From Verrucomicrobiota bacterium (GTDB taxonomy: Bacteria; Verrucomicrobiota; Verrucomicrobiia; Chthoniobacterales; Terrimicrobiaceae), in assembly GCA_026398285.1 (NCBI GenBank), contig JAPLTI010000027.1:1-13182 (forward strand): DNA of 13,182 bases, written 5' to 3'. Shown piece after piece: positions 7,985-13,182 of this stretch; the first letter of the stretch is position 1, and each line of letters starts with the position of its first letter. The notes beneath the pieces were generated by a model. That model did not search any database. It worked only from the letters and a program-made list of their open reading frames with translations, and was not told the origin of the DNA. The position numbers and the translations under genes were made by a program.

Positions 7985-8845
7985 ATGCGCTTTTCCATCG
8001 TTACCCCGAGTTTCAACCAATTGGATTGGTTGAAACTCTGCATTGCGAGCGTTCGGGATCAAATAACCAATGCCATCCCCGCCAAGGCACAGCCTCCACA
8101 GCAAACAAAATCGAGCTTTAGAAGCGTTAGCGAGGAGTTTCAAGGTATTTCTGTAGAACACATCGTTCAGGATGCGGGAACATCTGGCATCGAGGAATTT
8201 GCCCGAGCGCAGGGAGCCGCGTTTTACAGGAATGGAGAGAAAATATTCGAGGCGACTGACGGTGTTGCGGATGACATTGCAAACAACTCAAAACCAGAAG
8301 TTTTTAAACCTTATTCCCTATCGATTTACAGCGAGAAAGATCTTGGCATGTATGACGCTCTCAATAAAGGCTTCGCGCGAACAAGTGGAGATATGTGCGC
8401 CTACCTGAATTGTGACGAGCAGTATCTGGAAGGCGCATTGAAATCTGTTGCCTCTTGGTTTACAAAGAACCCTACCATCGATATCGCCTTCGGCAATATC
8501 GTGGTCACAGATCATAGAGGAAATTACATCTGCGACCGGACCGCCGTGATGCCAAGCAGGTGGCACACACTAACTGGCGGCACACTATCTATGTTCAGCG
8601 CCGGCACATTTTTCCGGCGCTGCGTGGTAGCTAGGGGGTTGGTGTTCGACCCAACTTGGCGGGTCGTTGGAGATTCAATTTGGATTTTATCAGTCCTTCG
8701 CGCCAACCTAAAAGGAAAATTGATGCGCCATCGTCTGGCTGCCTTTGTTTATTCCACCGACAACTTAAGCCAACAGCCGAATGTCCAAGTTATAAAACCC
8801 ACCCACCGGTGGCCGGCGAGGCCATTCGATCCCGCCCAGCTTTAA
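7985..8845 (+). CDS. GT2 family glycosyltransferase
   Basis: The product is a 286-residue GT-A enzyme. It begins MRFSIVTPSFNQLDWLKLCI, the UDP-binding strand of GT2. The usual acidic signature after strand 3 appears as VEHIVQDAGTSGIEEF. YSEKDLGMYDALNKGF starts near residue 115, and AYLNCDEQYL places the DXD-equivalent acidic residues near 144-145. MFSAGTFFRR and FDPTWRVVGDSIWIL follow in the acceptor part. A stretch of roughly 35 polar residues (about 29-62) separates the first helix from the next strand, longer than in most relatives. The C-terminus after STDNLSQQP is short and divergent; relatives I recall run tens of residues further, so the end may be truncated. It likely adds a sugar to the lipid-linked repeat unit in the cytoplasm. 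It lies close to its neighbours, consistent with an operon. Confidence 0.85.
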   Translation: MRFSIVTPSFNQLDWLKLCIASVRDQITNAIPAKAQPPQQTKSSFRSVSEEFQGISVEHIVQDAGTSGIEEFARAQGAAFYRNGEKIFEATDGVADDIANNSKPEVFKPYSLSIYSEKDLGMYDALNKGFARTSGDMCAYLNCDEQYLEGALKSVASWFTKNPTIDIAFGNIVVTDHRGNYICDRTAVMPSRWHTLTGGTLSMFSAGTFFRRCVVARGLVFDPTWRVVGDSIWILSVLRANLKGKLMRHRLAAFVYSTDNLSQQPNVQVIKPTHRWPARPFDPAQL

Positions 8846-8889
8846 TAAACCCAGCCCAAGCCACACTCTTACCTCAAATATTCAAGCAA

Positions 8890-9642
8890 ATGATAAAAAG
8901 TATACTTCAAAAAATTGCTGCGGACTTGGGTTATGTTGTGCGCAAACGGAAAAGTGGCCTCAGGCGCGCTGCATCCGCTCAGAACCAGCCAGTTGATCAC
9001 GCGTGGCTAATGCAGAACATACATGGCAAAAACATCTACTCGGGATTTGATACCGCGAAATTTCCGAGTGATCCCTCCGGATGGGGCAGCGACTCACCAG
9101 CGTTTGCAAAAATTTTCGCCGAATTCAAACCCCGCTTTGTGATTGAAGTGGGCACATGGAAAGGCGGTTCCGCACTCACGATGGCAAAAATTTTGAAGGC
9201 TCAGCCCGGCGCAACAATTTTATGTATTGACACTTGGCTCGGAGCGATTGAGTTCTGGGAGGATCAAAGTGATCCAACTCGTTTCCAATCATTAAACTGC
9301 CAGCACGGATTTCCTCAAGTTTATTATACCTTTCTGGCTAATGTTTGCCATGCGAATGCGCAGGAGATCATTGTTCCATTTCCGCTTCATTCTTCTTCGG
9401 CGGCCTTGTGGCTCATGAGGCAAGGCATCCAAGCCGATGCCATTTATATCGATGCGAGTCATGAAGAGGATGATGTTTATCAAGATCTTTTGGATTACTC
9501 GCAGGTTGTGAAAAAGGGTTCGATCCTCTTTGGAGATGATTGGTTGTGGTTGGGCGTTCAAAATGCCGTGGAGCGATTTGCCAGTGAGCATAAACTTACG
9601 ATTTCGCATGTTGACGACAAATGGGTTATCAAAATCCGGTGA
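8890..9642 (+). CDS. Class I SAM-dependent methyltransferase (Methyltransf_24 type)
   Basis: The product has 250 residues. The SAM-binding motif I is FVIEVGTWKGGSALTMA (about residues 83-99), followed by a motif-II strand ending in acidic Asp (ILCIDTW). Further on, AIYIDASHEEDDVYQDL (Asp 188) and GSILFGDDW are typical of the Methyltransf_24 / cephalosporin-hydroxylase-like group common in glycan clusters. The frame is open upstream to about 8656, but that part overlaps the C-terminus of the GT2 gene and looks non-coding, so ATG 8890 (MIKSILQKIAADLGY, a plausible amphipathic start) is chosen. A 44-base gap separates it from the GT2 stop; no Shine-Dalgarno is seen. It probably O-methylates a sugar; the substrate is unknown. 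It is the last gene before a 408-base non-coding stretch. Confidence 0.8.
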   Translation: MIKSILQKIAADLGYVVRKRKSGLRRAASAQNQPVDHAWLMQNIHGKNIYSGFDTAKFPSDPSGWGSDSPAFAKIFAEFKPRFVIEVGTWKGGSALTMAKILKAQPGATILCIDTWLGAIEFWEDQSDPTRFQSLNCQHGFPQVYYTFLANVCHANAQEIIVPFPLHSSSAALWLMRQGIQADAIYIDASHEEDDVYQDLLDYSQVVKKGSILFGDDWLWLGVQNAVERFASEHKLTISHVDDKWVIKIR

Positions 9643-9692
9643 TCTAAGCTGCGGCTATAAAACTATCCACGCCAAAAGTTTTTCTTTTGAAA

Positions 9693-9725
9693 AGCATTTT
9701 TACTCAATCATTGAGTAAAAATGCT
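9693..9725. repeat. Perfect 33-bp palindrome
   Basis: The 16-base arm AGCATTTTTACTCAAT (9693-9708) and its exact reverse complement (9710-9725) flank a single C at 9709. The arms are AT-rich and no T-run follows, so it does not look like a standard intrinsic terminator, although it could form a hairpin 50 bases after the methyltransferase stop. An operator for a dimeric regulator or a remnant of a small mobile element are alternatives. Confidence 0.75.
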
Positions 9726-9741
9726 ATCTATCGCTTATACT
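9711..9741 (+). promoter_or_regulatory. Weak sigma-70-like promoter candidate overlapping the palindrome
   Basis: TTGAGT at 9711-9716 (4 of 6 to TTGACA) and TATACT at 9736-9741 (5 of 6 to TATAAT) are separated by 19 bases, longer than the ideal 17. The -35 part lies inside the right arm of the palindrome, so a palindrome-binding protein would block it. This is speculative. Confidence 0.2.
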
Positions 9742-9754
9742 GCTTGTTTTTAAT

Positions 9755-9841
9755 ATGTTAAAAATTGTTCGCAAAGTTCTGCTATTGAGATCGATCTTGC
9801 AAGGATTGACCATAGAGAACGCCGAGAGCAAGGAGGAATAA
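9755..9841 (+). CDS. Possible 28-codon small ORF
   Basis: ATG 9755 gives a basic then acidic peptide (MLKIVRKVLLLRSILQGLTI ... ESKEE) ending at TAA 9839-9841. No ribosome-binding site precedes it. It lies just downstream of the promoter-like pair, and its last codons contain the AAGGAGG that precedes the next small ORF, so it may be a leader or a chance ORF. I do not recognise the peptide. Confidence 0.2.
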   Translation: MLKIVRKVLLLRSILQGLTIENAESKEE

Positions 9842-9844
9842 AAG

Positions 9845-9949
9845 GTGATGAAAAATAAAACCCCCAGTGGCTTTGGACCTTGGGAAAAAAAATGCAAAAA
9901 GTGGCTTTCGGCTTTCAAGTCTCTGGTTTTCAGTTTTCTCCGTCCTTAA
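9845..9949 (+). CDS. Possible 34-codon small ORF with strong ribosome-binding site
   Basis: AAGGAGG at 9830-9836 lies 8 bases before GTG 9845 (ATG at 9848 is the next codon), an ideal arrangement and the only one outside a recognised gene in this window. The peptide is basic with aromatic residues (GFGPWEKKCKKWL, then FKSLVFSFLRP) and ends at TAA 9947-9949. It is in the same frame as the ORF just upstream, separated by one stop. Its 3' end runs into low-complexity sequence, so it may be spurious. No function is proposed. Confidence 0.25.
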   Translation: MMKNKTPSGFGPWEKKCKKWLSAFKSLVFSFLRP

Positions 9950-10015
9950 CTCGCCTCGGCGGTCACAGACAGCCGCTACAGATACCAGTTACCCGTCGCG
10001 CGCTACGGCTTTTCC

Positions 10016-10045
10016 TTAATTCCGTAAATTTCGTTAATTCTGTCT
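10016..10045 (+). repeat. 9-base degenerate tandem repeat ending in ATTCTGTCT, before glf
   Basis: Three consecutive 9-mers TTAATTCCG, TAAATTTCG and TTAATTCTG (10016-10042) run into TCTAAAAA and the glf ATG at 10051. The last unit plus the following bases forms ATTCTGTCT (10037-10045). It takes the place where a ribosome-binding site would be expected. Confidence 0.5.
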
Positions 10046-10050
10046 AAAAA

Positions 10051-11259
10051 ATGTTCGACTTCCTCATTATAGGCGCCGGATTTTCCGGGCTGACTATGGC
10101 CGAGCGGTTGACCACTCAATTGGGCAAGCGTTGTCTGGTGGTGGACAAGCGCAACCACATTGGCGGGAATGCTTATGATCATTATGATTCGCATGGCGTG
10201 CTCATCCACACCTATGGGCCGCATTATTTCCGAACGAATTCTCCACGGATTCGTGAATACCTCTCGCAGTTCACGGAATGGCATGCGGTGGACTACAAAA
10301 TCCTCTCACATACCGATGGTCGGTATTGGAATTTTCCCATTAATCTCAATACCTTCGAGCAACTTATCGGCCGCGCCTCGACGACCGAAGAGATGGAGGC
10401 CTGGCTCGCGGAAAAGCGGGTTGCGATAGAAAATCCCGCAAACTCTGAGGAGGTCATCATTTCGCAGGTGGGTTGGGAGCTTTATGAGAAGTTTTTCAAG
10501 GGCTATACGCTCAAGCAATGGCGGAGGCATCCGAGAGAGTTGGATGCCAGCGTGTGTGGACGAATCCCGCTCCGCACAAACCGCGATGACCGCTATCTCA
10601 GCGACGACTTTCAAGCCCTTCCCAAGCATGGCTACACGAAACTTTTTGAAAACATGATTCGTGCCTGTGGCGACAAGGTGAATCTGCGCTTGGACACCTC
10701 CTACCGCGACATCCTGCCGCATGTAAAATTCCAACACTTGGTCTTCACAGGTCCGATCGATGAATTCTTCGACTTCCAACTCGGTCGCTTGCCTTACCGG
10801 TCGCTCCGATTTGAGGCGGAATCCTTCACGCCCGAGACGCTCGCTACCACCTTATCCTCTGATTCTGAATTTCGCGTCCCCCCCAACCATTTCCAACCCG
10901 CCATGCAGGTCAACTACCCCGGCGAGGAGCCATTCACCCGGATTGTCGAAATCAAGCACGCCACAGGGCAGGATTGCCCAAACACGACAATCGTTCGCGA
11001 ATACCCGGACGACTTTGGCCCCGGCAAGGAGCCTTACTATCCGATCCCTGCGCCGGATTCTTCCGCACTGTATAAAAAATACAAGCAACTCGCCGAGCAA
11101 GCTTCACTGAAGCCGGACGCGTATCTTCCAAAAGACTGCGGATGCACCGGCATTTCTTTCATCGGCCGTCTGGCGAGCTACCGATACTACAACATGGACC
11201 AAGTCGTCGGTATGGCGCTAAAAGAGTTTGAAGATGTGAGGAATAATACCCGGAGCTGA
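10051..11259 (+). CDS. glf: UDP-galactopyranose mutase
   Basis: The product is a 402-residue FAD-dependent enzyme converting UDP-galactopyranose to UDP-galactofuranose in the cytoplasm, the donor for galactofuranose in surface polysaccharides. The dinucleotide-binding motif GAGFSG is at residues 8-13, followed by VVDKRNHIGGNAYDHYD. The middle region has YEKFFKGYTLKQW with Trp 157, then ELDASVCGRIPLR (Arg 171) and DDRYLSDDFQALPKHGYTKL, matching the substrate-binding and FAD-contact regions of bacterial Glf. The C-terminus has GRLASYRYYNMDQVVGMAL, with the conserved Gly-Arg and Tyr residues of the family. Length and motifs are complete, so it should be functional. ATG 10051 is clear; there is no Shine-Dalgarno. 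Its presence implies that galactofuranose is, or was, a component of the polymer made here. Confidence 0.95.
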   Translation: MFDFLIIGAGFSGLTMAERLTTQLGKRCLVVDKRNHIGGNAYDHYDSHGVLIHTYGPHYFRTNSPRIREYLSQFTEWHAVDYKILSHTDGRYWNFPINLNTFEQLIGRASTTEEMEAWLAEKRVAIENPANSEEVIISQVGWELYEKFFKGYTLKQWRRHPRELDASVCGRIPLRTNRDDRYLSDDFQALPKHGYTKLFENMIRACGDKVNLRLDTSYRDILPHVKFQHLVFTGPIDEFFDFQLGRLPYRSLRFEAESFTPETLATTLSSDSEFRVPPNHFQPAMQVNYPGEEPFTRIVEIKHATGQDCPNTTIVREYPDDFGPGKEPYYPIPAPDSSALYKKYKQLAEQASLKPDAYLPKDCGCTGISFIGRLASYRYYNMDQVVGMALKEFEDVRNNTRS

Positions 11260-11267
11260 TGGCCAGA

Positions 11268-11275
11268 ATTCTGTC
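11268..11275 (+). repeat. ATTCTGTC octamer after glf
   Basis: This copy lies 8 bases past the glf stop and is followed by AAATATGTTAATTGAC. It opens the 100-base gap whose other end carries a further copy just before the next start codon. Confidence 0.4.
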
Positions 11276-11302
11276 AAATATGTTAATTGACTCGCTCATC
11301 TC

Positions 11303-11325
11303 GCCCTGCGGGCTGCCTACGGCAG
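11303..11325 (+). terminator. Two adjacent GC hairpins after glf, possible terminator
   Basis: GCCC-TGC-GGGC (11303-11313) abuts CTGCC-TAC-GGCAG (11313-11325), sharing one base, and is followed by TCTTTCT. Each is a short perfect stem with a 3-base loop. The pyrimidine-rich tail is weak for an intrinsic terminator. It could equally be a REP-like intergenic repeat unit. Confidence 0.35.
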
Positions 11326-11345
11326 TCTTTCTCCGCTTCGCTCCG

Positions 11346-11354
11346 ATTCTGTCT
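11346..11354 (+). repeat. ATTCTGTCT element just before a start codon
   Basis: ATTCTGTCTACAAA runs directly into ATG 11360 and TT. The glf start has the near-identical ATTCTGTCTAAAAA before ATG and TT. The two differ by one base over 19 positions up to and including the start codon and the next two bases. Confidence 0.45.
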
Positions 11355-11359
11355 ACAAA

Positions 11360-12388
11360 ATGTTGATGCAACTCAAGCAAGCCATCCGCGATACCGGCGT
11401 ATGGTTTTTTCGCCTCATAGGCTCGGAGATTCTGGACTGTCGAACGGGCAAGCCACTTGGGCGGGGGTTGATTTTTTATTGGGGCGGACGCGTGCATTTG
11501 CTCGGCTGTGATTGCGCCGTTGTGCCCGTGCCGATGCCCCAGAAGCGCTTGACCTATTGGAAACAATCCATCGGCTTTACAGCTCATCCAGAGGTGGATT
11601 TTCCATCACAACACGCAGCATCGACTGGATCACCGGAAAAAGTGCTTCTTGTGCTTCTCGACCATCGCGATGCGGCGTCTGTCGAAAAAACGATATGTCT
11701 TTGGACAAAGGCGGGTTTTGATCGGGAAAATCTTTTGTTGGCTTACGGTGGAAGCCAAGACGCATTTCAAAAGATCGCGCATCCACAGAAATTTCTTCTT
11801 ACCGAATCGAAGCACAGAACCTCCGACCACCAGAGGGAGCGGCAGAGCTATCGCGAGATTTTTTCGCGCACGGCCGAGTGGCTCCAGGGACGCTCTTTTA
11901 CGCATATTCTTTTTCAAGAATACGACCATCTCCCGATGGTTGCCGACCTGCCTGAGCGGATGTTGCGCTGTCTTGCTCAAGAAAAGGCGGATGTTCTCGC
12001 ATACCACCTAGCCCGCGTGGATGCCTCAACGAACCCACATTGGCTTGCCACAGTGACTGAGACCTATGGCCAACCAGTCGCTCTTTCCATGCTAGGAACC
12101 GGCCACTTTTGGACGCTGCAGGCTTGGGAGGCTGTTTCAGCGGATGCTGTCCTTGCAGATTGGTATTTGGAGCTTGACATACCCACCACTGCACAGCGAT
12201 TAGGCTACCGAGTCCGTGAAATTCCTTCGCAGGGAAGATTCGTCCAAAATCTGGTGTCGAACCGCCCCTCGCCCGGTGATGCACAAAAACATGGAGCTTG
12301 GACACTTCATCCTGTAAAAGATCTCCTTACTTTCGACATCGTGGAAAAGCACTTGAACACTCAACCCGTTGATTCCAACTGTGGATAG
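11360..12388 (+). CDS. Conserved-looking protein of unknown function, GT-A-like features
   Basis: The product is a 342-residue soluble protein with no signal peptide or membrane helix. The first ~75 residues are basic and end in a short strand-rich part. A new domain starts near residue 94 with VLLVLLDHRD, an alpha/beta opening like a GT-A nucleotide-binding strand. THILFQEYDHLPM (Glu 187, Asp 189) resembles a strand ending in a DXD-like metal site. ALSMLGTGHFWTLQAW and GYRVREIP follow where acceptor-side motifs would be. From this and the context I infer a glycosyltransferase or sugar-modifying enzyme, but I do not recognise the family. The start could be ATG 11360 or the ATG two codons later. 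The gene follows glf after a 100-base gap and stops 4 bases before the exosortase start. Confidence 0.6.
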   Translation: MLMQLKQAIRDTGVWFFRLIGSEILDCRTGKPLGRGLIFYWGGRVHLLGCDCAVVPVPMPQKRLTYWKQSIGFTAHPEVDFPSQHAASTGSPEKVLLVLLDHRDAASVEKTICLWTKAGFDRENLLLAYGGSQDAFQKIAHPQKFLLTESKHRTSDHQRERQSYREIFSRTAEWLQGRSFTHILFQEYDHLPMVADLPERMLRCLAQEKADVLAYHLARVDASTNPHWLATVTETYGQPVALSMLGTGHFWTLQAWEAVSADAVLADWYLELDIPTTAQRLGYRVREIPSQGRFVQNLVSNRPSPGDAQKHGAWTLHPVKDLLTFDIVEKHLNTQPVDSNCG

Positions 12389-12392
12389 TTAC

Positions 12393-12878
12393 ATGTCCCA
12401 AATGCGATCACATGCTTCTGATCGTCAGCTCATCGCGCTGGCTATGGCTTGGCTTGTGCCTTTTTTGCTTTTTGCTTTAATCCCTTATTCCCAAGGCTAT
12501 GGAGAAGTTCCCGAATCGGCGTTCAAGCAATTTTTGAACATCTCCAAAAGCAGCGGGGACTGGGGTCATTGCTTGTTGGTTTTTCCCACGGCAGTGATCA
12601 TTTTTGTGCATGCCGTCTATCAAAAACCACTGCCGACGCCATCGTCTTCTTGGCTTGGTTTTGTTTTGGTTATTACAGCGTTTGCCTGCTTTTGGGTGGG
12701 GCAGCGTGTAGGCACCCACTTCATTGGATTCTTTGCCTTTCCTGCCGTCGCCATCGGGGTCGGCGGCGGTGGCCATGCCGGTAAACTCGTCGCGGCGGTA
12801 GGGCACGCAGGTGGGCTCTTTGGTGGGGACGCCGCAGGCAAACAGCTGGTAGATCGGCGGCTTGGCGGCGGTCTCTAG
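12393..12878 (+). CDS. Exosortase, N-terminal third, truncated by sequence junction
   Basis: From ATG 12393, about 116 residues look like the N-terminus of an exosortase, the inner-membrane transpeptidase-like protein that processes C-terminally tagged secreted proteins and is often encoded next to polysaccharide loci. A hydrophobic helix is at residues 13-31, then a periplasmic stretch, then the family-typical DWGHCLLVFP (Trp-Gly-His at 57-59), a helix, a short basic loop and another helix up to GTHFIGFFAF. The catalytic Cys, Arg and His lie further on in this family and are absent. After about 12743 the frame continues to TAG 12876-12878 only as Gly-rich nonsense, which is the antisense of the GC-rich sequence on the right. 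A TTG at 12369 would extend it into the previous gene; ATG 12393 is preferred. Confidence 0.7.
   Translation: MSQMRSHASDRQLIALAMAWLVPFLLFALIPYSQGYGEVPESAFKQFLNISKSSGDWGHCLLVFPTAVIIFVHAVYQKPLPTPSSSWLGFVLVITAFACFWVGQRVGTHFIGFFAFPAVAIGVGGGGHAGKLVAAVGHAGGLFGGDAAGKQLVDRRLGGGL
12735..12760. other. Junction between two unrelated sequences (likely chimeric join)
   Basis: Left of about 12743 is an exosortase read on the + strand with moderate GC. Right of it the sequence is GC-rich and codes on the - strand for an amidohydrolase. Both coding signals stop at this point, each in mid-protein. The amidohydrolase side can be followed to ADPDGDG, encoded by bases ending about 12744. Confidence 0.75.
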
Positions 12879-13182
12879 GTCGGCCAGCTTCCTGCCGGTC
12901 TCGCGCTCGACGCAGACGCGCTTGCTGACGCCGCACACATCCAGCACTTCGCACTTGGCGGCATCGCCTTGGCCCAGCGCTTCCAGCACCAGCTGATCGC
13001 CGGACAGGGGCAGGCCCCCACGCAGCACCAGGGCCACATCCTCGACATTGCCCCGGACCACAGAGGCATAGTCGGTGCGGTCCTTGGCCCCAATAAACAC
13101 CGCCACATCGGCCACGTAGCCGGGCTTTAGCTGCCCCAGCACATCGCCGGTCGCCGTGGCATAAGCGGCATTGAGCGTGACC
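12744..13182 (-). CDS. Amidohydrolase family protein, internal/C-terminal fragment
   Basis: Reading leftwards from the right edge the frame is open: VTLNAAYATATGDVLGQLKP then GYVADVAVF. This is the end of the metal-dependent amidohydrolase barrel and the start of its small beta domain (the G..KPG..AD..VF pattern of imidazolonepropionase-like enzymes). VEDVALVLRGGLPLSG follows, then a Cys-rich tail (CEVLDVCGVSKRVCVERETG, FACGVPTKEPTCVP) and ADPDGDG, the beginning of a calcium-binding Asp-rich repeat. In secreted amidohydrolases of myxobacterial type that I recall, this last motif continues as a thrombospondin-type-3-like repeat; here it breaks off into antisense exosortase sequence. The open frame formally continues to 12477, but that part is not homologous. 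The N-terminal part with the metal-binding residues lies beyond the window. High GC and strand set it apart from the rest. Confidence 0.7.

Larger units (their letters stand above)
9643..10050. other. 408-base intergenic region with palindrome, small ORFs and repeats
   Basis: No conventional gene is supported on either strand. In order it holds a perfect 33-bp palindrome, a weak promoter-like pair, two tiny + strand ORFs in one frame, an AAGGAGG motif, a GC-rich imperfect hairpin near 9954-9981 and a 9-base degenerate tandem repeat ending at the glf start. It probably separates two transcription units of the cluster. Confidence 0.6.

Noticed and set aside
8656..8889. N-terminal extension of the Methyltransf_24 gene to 8656
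   Set aside because: It overlaps about 190 bases of the GT2 gene and has no domain-like composition; ATG 8890 gives a sensible start.
9693..9725. Palindrome as a confident intrinsic terminator
   Set aside because: The stem is AT-rich and is not followed by a T-run; kept only as a palindrome.
9724..9918. 64-codon - strand ORF in the 9643-10050 gap
   Set aside because: No ribosome-binding site, low-complexity composition and overlap with the palindrome; the + strand small ORF has better start signals.
9954..9981. GGCGGTCACAGACAGCCGC as a functional hairpin
   Set aside because: Only about 4 matched base pairs (GCGG/CCGC) remain; it resembles a repeat I recall from verrucomicrobial intergenic DNA but is too degraded to call.
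10306..10779. 157-codon - strand ORF inside glf
   Set aside because: It is antisense to conserved UDP-galactopyranose mutase motifs, a shadow of codon bias.
12477..12743. - strand continuation of the amidohydrolase frame
   Set aside because: This stretch is antisense to convincing exosortase sequence with membrane helices; the - strand protein loses all family resemblance after ADPDGDG.
12744..12878. Gly-rich C-terminus of the exosortase frame
   Set aside because: It is the antisense of the amidohydrolase and lacks helices expected in an exosortase.
1..13182. CRISPR array, insertion sequence, tRNA or rRNA
   Set aside because: No regularly spaced repeats, transposase motifs or RNA-gene signatures were seen on either strand.

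Overview
The window is most of an exopolysaccharide / O-antigen-type biosynthesis cluster. Every recognisable gene from the left edge to about base 12743 lies on the + strand. The last ~440 bases are a different kind of DNA: GC-rich and coding on the - strand. The main part probably comes from a Verrucomicrobiota-like Gram-negative bacterium. This rests on a family-level impression of the glycosyltransferases and SGNH-like protein, an exosortase beside a polysaccharide locus, near-absence of Shine-Dalgarno sites, and degenerate intergenic repeats of a kind I associate with that phylum. It is not proven by any marker gene.

Layout. Bases 1-1114: an SGNH-hydrolase-like protein open at the left edge and frameshifted near its C-terminus, then a headless fragment that may be the end of a glycosyltransferase. 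Bases 1157-2495: a Wzy-like polymerase/ligase split by a frame change. Bases 2499-6655: an intact Wzx-like flippase, a SAM methyltransferase, a glycosyltransferase whose N-terminus is in another frame, and an intact GT4 glycosyltransferase. This left half is visibly AT-rich, and all the broken genes are here. Bases 6817-9642: an intact GT4, a GT2 and a Methyltransf_24-type methyltransferase. Bases 9643-10050: a 408-base gap with a perfect 33-bp palindrome, two tiny ORFs (one behind the only canonical AAGGAGG that does not lie inside a recognised gene) and degenerate repeats. Bases 10051-12388: UDP-galactopyranose mutase (glf) and a conserved-looking protein of unknown function with GT-A-like features. 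Bases 12393-~12743: the N-terminal third of an exosortase. Bases ~12744-13182: the C-terminal part of a secreted amidohydrolase of myxobacterial type, on the - strand.

How the genes work together. Glycosyltransferases on the inner face of the membrane would build a lipid-linked repeat unit, with glf supplying UDP-galactofuranose and two methyltransferases modifying sugars. The flippase exports the unit and the Wzy-like protein polymerises or ligates it. The exosortase would process proteins with a C-terminal sorting tag, a role often encoded next to such loci. With Wzy, one glycosyltransferase and the SGNH protein frameshifted, either the locus is decaying or the left half contains sequence errors.

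I found no convincing undescribed system. The most notable points are the abrupt junction at ~12743 (most simply a chimeric assembly join), the three frameshifts clustered in the left half, the palindrome plus small ORF(s) in the 9643-10050 gap, and an ATTCTGTC octamer that occurs in each of the three larger intergenic gaps. No rRNA, tRNA, CRISPR array, insertion sequence or replication origin was seen.
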